A stretch of DNA of 8,707 nucleotides, taken from the NCBI GenBank assembly GCA_005879205.1, contig VBLD01000027.1:1-8707 (forward strand), read 5' to 3'. Source of the stretch: Deltaproteobacteria bacterium. GTDB taxonomy: Bacteria; Desulfobacterota; Binatia; DP-6. Shown in pieces: positions 6,015 to 8,707 of the stretch. The number at the start of each line of letters is the position of its first letter. The stretch's first letter is position 1. Position numbers and translations under genes: made by a program. The notes under the pieces are model-generated. The model was not told where the DNA came from, did not search any database, and saw only the letters and a list, made by a program, of their open reading frames with translations.

Positions 6015-7313
6015 ATGCTGTCCCGCTACACCCGGCCCGAGATGGGCCGCGTCTGGTCCGAGGACGCCCGCCTCGGCCGCTGGCTCGAGATCGAGCTCGC
6101 GCTGGCGGACGTGCTCGCGGAGCGAGGCGAGATACCCGCCGCGGCCGCCCGGAAGCTTCGTGCGGGGGCGCGTATCGACCCCGCCCGCATGCGCGCCATC
6201 GAGGACGAGGTGAAGCACGACGTGATTGCCTTCGTGTCGGCGGTGGCCGAAACGGTCGGCGACGAGGGCCGCTTCCTGCACCTCGGGCTCACGTCGAGCG
6301 ACGTCGTCGATACGGCCTTCGCCCTTCAGCTCCGGGACGCCGCGGCACTCCTGCTCGCCGGCCTCGATCGTCTTCGGCAGGCCGTGCGCGTGCAGGCCGA
6401 GCGCCATCGCAGCACGCTCATGATCGGGCGCACCCATGGCATCCACGCCGAGCCGATCACCTTCGGGCTCAAGTGCGCCAGCTGGTGGGCGGAGCTCGGC
6501 CGCGACCGGCGGCGGCTGGTGGCGGCGCGCGAGGGAATCGCATACGGCAAGCTTTCGGGCGCGGTCGGCACCTTCGCCAACCACGATCCGGCGGTGGAAC
6601 GGGCGGTCTGCGCGCGGCTCGGCCTCAAGTCCGAGCCGATCGCAACCCAGGTGATCCCGCGCGACCGCCACGCTGAGCTCTTCACCTGCCTCGCGGTCCT
6701 CGCGGGCACGTGCGAGCGGATCGCGCTCGAGGTCCGGCATCTGCAGCGCACCGAGGTGGGCGAGGTGGCTGAGCCTTTCGCGCCAGGCCAGAAGGGCTCC
6801 TCCGCGATGCCCCACAAGCGGAATCCAGTCCTCGCCGAGAACGTCTGCGGCCTCGCCCGTCTGGTGCGCATGCACGCGCTCGCGGCGCTCGAGGACATGG
6901 CGCTCTGGCACGAGCGCGACATCAGTCACTCCGCGGTAGAGCGGGTCATCGGCCCCGACGCGACCATCGTGGTCGACTTCATGCTGGCGCGTCTCGCCGA
7001 GGTGATCGAGGGGCTCGAGGTGCGGCCGGAGGTCATGCGAGCCAACCTCGAGCGGCTCGGGGGCGCGATCTTCTCGGAGCAGATCCTGCTCGCGCTCGTG
7101 CGGCGCGGTGTCGCGCGTGACGAGGCGTATCGCTGGGTCCAGCGGCACGCGCTCACCGGCGGTGACCTCCGGGCGCGGCTCGCCGCGGACGCGGACGTCA
7201 GTCGCCACCTTCCGCCCGCCGAGCTCGCGGACATCTTTGACACGCGCCACCACCTGCGGCATATCGAGGCTCTCTTCGCGCGAGCCCTGGAGGACGACGA
7301 TGGAGCAGCGTGA
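6015..7313 (+). CDS. purB: Adenylosuccinate lyase
   Basis: PurB acts twice in purine synthesis: it splits SAICAR to AICAR plus fumarate, and adenylosuccinate to AMP plus fumarate. It is a homotetramer of the fumarase/aspartase superfamily. The 432-residue product has the normal length. Catalytic and signature residues fall at the positions of Bacillus PurB: H68 in VKHDVIAF, TSSDVVDTA at 93-101, H141 in GRTHGIHAEP, and the flexible signature loop GSSAMPHKRNP at 261-271 with the catalytic serine in the pair S262-S263. The N-terminus MLSRYTRPEMGRVWSE matches the family start, so ATG 6015 is chosen; GAGGG at 5999-6003 is a weak ribosome-binding site. It lies 14 bases after dut and overlaps purC by 14 bases, so it heads the purine block. 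Confidence 0.97.
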   Translation: MLSRYTRPEMGRVWSEDARLGRWLEIELALADVLAERGEIPAAAARKLRAGARIDPARMRAIEDEVKHDVIAFVSAVAETVGDEGRFLHLGLTSSDVVDTAFALQLRDAAALLLAGLDRLRQAVRVQAERHRSTLMIGRTHGIHAEPITFGLKCASWWAELGRDRRRLVAAREGIAYGKLSGAVGTFANHDPAVERAVCARLGLKSEPIATQVIPRDRHAELFTCLAVLAGTCERIALEVRHLQRTEVGEVAEPFAPGQKGSSAMPHKRNPVLAENVCGLARLVRMHALAALEDMALWHERDISHSAVERVIGPDATIVVDFMLARLAEVIEGLEVRPEVMRANLERLGGAIFSEQILLALVRRGVARDEAYRWVQRHALTGGDLRARLAADADVSRHLPPAELADIFDTRHHLRHIEALFARALEDDDGAA

Positions 7314-8013
7314 GCTTCTCTACGAGGGCAAGGCCAAGCAAATCTATCGCACGTCGGATCCCGACCTCCTCATCCAGCACTTCAAGGACGACGCCACCGC
7401 CTTCAACGCCAAGAAGCGCGGGACGATCGCCGACAAGGGCATCCTCAACAACCGGATGTCTGAAGTGCTCTTCCGCTTCCTCGAGGAACAGGGCGTGGCG
7501 ACGCACTTCGTACGCCGCATCTCGGACCGCGACATGCTCGTCCGCGCCTGTGAGATCGTGAAGATCGAGGTCGTCGCCCGCAACCTCGTCGCGGGCAGCC
7601 TTGCCAAGCGGCTCGGCAGGCCGGAGGGAGAGCTGCTCCCGGAGCCGATCCTCGAGCACTACTACAAGGACGACGCGCTCGACGACCCGATGATCAACGA
7701 CTGGCACGTGCGCATGCTGAAGCTCGCCACTGCGCACGAGCTGTCCTACATCAACGAGACGGCGCTGCGGGTGAATGCCCTGCTGCGCGAGTTCCTCGAT
7801 CAGCGTCAGATCGTCCTGGTCGACATGAAGCTCGAGTTCGGGCGCCACCACGGCAAGCTCCTCCTGGCCGACGAGATATGTCCGGACACCTGCCGCTTCT
7901 GGGACAAGCAGAGCGGCGAGAAGATGGACAAGGACCGCTTCCGGCGCGACATGGGCGGCGTCGAAGCCGCGTACCAGGAGGCGACGCGCCGCATCTGCAG
8001 CGCCGCCGCCTGA
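7300..8013 (+). CDS. purC: Phosphoribosylaminoimidazole-succinocarboxamide synthase (SAICAR synthetase)
   Basis: PurC joins CAIR and aspartate with ATP to give SAICAR, the substrate of PurB encoded just upstream. The 237-residue product matches the bacterial single-domain form. Visible signatures are LYEGKAKQIY at 7-16 (nucleotide-binding loop), EIVKIEVVARNLVAGSLAKR at about 85-104, VDMKLEFG at 174-181 (D175, E179), and LLADEICPDTCRFWD with D191/E192 for metal and substrate binding. The start ATG lies inside purB; GGAGG at 7289-7293 gives a six-base spacer and supports it. The 14-base overlap with purB and the TGATG overlap with purS suggest tight translational coupling. Confidence 0.97.
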   Translation: MEQRELLYEGKAKQIYRTSDPDLLIQHFKDDATAFNAKKRGTIADKGILNNRMSEVLFRFLEEQGVATHFVRRISDRDMLVRACEIVKIEVVARNLVAGSLAKRLGRPEGELLPEPILEHYYKDDALDDPMINDWHVRMLKLATAHELSYINETALRVNALLREFLDQRQIVLVDMKLEFGRHHGKLLLADEICPDTCRFWDKQSGEKMDKDRFRRDMGGVEAAYQEATRRICSAAA

Positions 8014-8273
8014 TGCCCGGCCTGCTGGCGCGGGTCTACGTCACGCCCAAGCGGGGCATCCTCGACCCACAGGGCAAGGCGGTGGAGCAGTCGCTCCGGG
8101 CGCTGGGTTTCGCGGAGGTGAGCGACGTGACCGTCGGCAAATACGTCGAGATGCGGCTCGGCGAGACGCCGCGCGAGACGGCCGACGCGCGCGTGCGACA
8201 GATGTGCGAACAACTGCTGGCCAACGGCGTGATCGAGGACTATCGGGTCGAGCTCGTCGGGGAGCGAGGCTAG
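8013..8273 (+). CDS. purS: Phosphoribosylformylglycinamidine synthase subunit PurS
   Basis: PurS is the small structural subunit of the split FGAM synthetase (PurS-PurQ-PurL), which turns FGAR and glutamine into FGAM. It is thought to help dock PurQ onto PurL and pass ammonia between them. The 86-residue product has the usual size and pattern: ARVYVTPKRGILDPQGKAVE at about 6-25, LGFAEVSDVTVGKYVEMRL in the middle, and a final strand VIEDYRVELV. The ATG at 8013 shares its A with the purC stop (TGATG). A longer same-frame reading from 7878 lies over purC and is not used. The presence of a separate purS means the organism uses the multi-subunit enzyme, unlike the single large PurL of gammaproteobacteria. 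Confidence 0.95.
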   Translation: MPGLLARVYVTPKRGILDPQGKAVEQSLRALGFAEVSDVTVGKYVEMRLGETPRETADARVRQMCEQLLANGVIEDYRVELVGERG

Positions 8274-8277
8274 CGGC

Positions 8278-8707
8278 ATGCGCTGGGGCGTGGTGACGTT
8301 CCCCGGCTCGAACGACGACCGGGACGCCCTGCACGTCGTGGAGCGCGTGCTCGGCGACGAGGCCGTGCCGCTGTGGCACAAGGATCGCGATTTCCGCGGC
8401 GTCGACTGCGTGATCCTTCCGGGCGGCTTTTCCTACGGTGACTACCTGCGCTGCGGCGCGATGGCCAAGTTCTCGCCGATCATGGCGGCGGTGGTCGAGC
8501 ACGCCGGCGCGGGCGGCCTCGTGCTCGGCATCTGCAACGGGTTCCAGATCCTCTGCGAGGCGGGGCTGCTGCCGGGTGCGCTGGTCCGCAATCGCTCGCT
8601 CAGCTTCGTGTGCGACGTGGTGACGGTCCGCGTCGAGACGGTGGCAACGCCGTTCACCCACGGCTGCCGGCCCGGCGAGCTCCTGAGCGTGCCGATCAAG
8701 CACGGCG
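8278..8707 (+). CDS. purQ: Phosphoribosylformylglycinamidine synthase subunit PurQ (glutaminase), 3' end outside window
   Basis: PurQ is the class I glutamine amidotransferase subunit of FGAM synthetase, supplying ammonia to PurL. 143 codons of an expected 220-235 or so are present and the frame is open to the window end. The nucleophile elbow LGICNGFQIL has the catalytic cysteine at C86, the same number as in Bacillus PurQ; the oxyanion-region motif LPGGFSYGDYLRCGA lies at 47-61. The catalytic His and Glu are expected beyond the window. The N-terminus reads FPGSNDDRD where many homologues have GSNCD; that position is not catalytic. The ATG at 8278 follows purS by four bases, with GGGGAGCGAGG at 8259-8269 as ribosome-binding site. 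purL is the likely next gene. Confidence 0.96.
   Translation, partial: MRWGVVTFPGSNDDRDALHVVERVLGDEAVPLWHKDRDFRGVDCVILPGGFSYGDYLRCGAMAKFSPIMAAVVEHAGAGGLVLGICNGFQILCEAGLLPGALVRNRSLSFVCDVVTVRVETVATPFTHGCRPGELLSVPIKHG

Noticed and set aside
1..8707. A novel defence system, CRISPR array, prophage or insertion sequence
   Set aside because: Every stretch is accounted for by recognised housekeeping genes or short spacers. There are no spaced direct repeats, transposase motifs, attachment sites or tRNA genes.

Overview
This window is a dense, GC-rich, single-strand block of housekeeping genes. All ten genes read on the + strand, most are separated by fewer than 20 bases, and several overlap. The order is DUF503 (ylxP) - rbfA - truB - rpsO - pnp - M16 zinc peptidase - dut - purB - purC - purS - purQ (cut by the window end). 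The high GC content, the GTG starts and a joined 'rpsO-pnp-M16-dut' plus 'purB-purC-purS-purQ' layout suggest a deltaproteobacteria-like lineage (Desulfobacterota, Myxococcota or Binatota type). The split PurS/PurQ form of FGAM synthetase argues against a gammaproteobacterium. The lineage call is inference from gene order and composition only.

Region 1 (1-1574) is the tail of an infB-type translation operon: a DUF503 protein, ribosome-binding factor A and tRNA pseudouridine-55 synthase. An infB/nusA block would be expected just upstream. Region 2 (1575-1672) is a short intergenic stretch with a weak possible promoter and a small palindrome. Region 3 (1673-4112) holds rpsO and pnp. As sequenced, rpsO is broken: about 31 bases are missing inside the gene, so the reading frame shifts and the product would stop at 70 residues instead of the usual 89. 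The following 80-base pnp leader has two adjacent stem-loops and a competing pairing that would cover the ribosome-binding site. Region 4 (4121-6000) has an M16B peptidase and a dUTPase. The dUTPase carries an atypical low-complexity C-terminal tail of about 58 residues, encoded by a strongly palindromic GC-rich stretch. Region 5 (6015-8707) is a de novo purine (IMP) synthesis run, purB-purC-purS-purQ, with purL probably next.

Functionally, the first half serves ribosome maturation, tRNA modification and RNA decay. The second half supplies nucleotides: dUTPase keeps uracil out of DNA and makes dUMP for thymidylate, and the Pur enzymes make IMP. I see no mobile element, CRISPR array, tRNA, rRNA or defence system, and nothing that looks like a new multi-gene system. 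The points worth a second look are the broken rpsO, the dut tail with its palindromic DNA, and the pnp leader.
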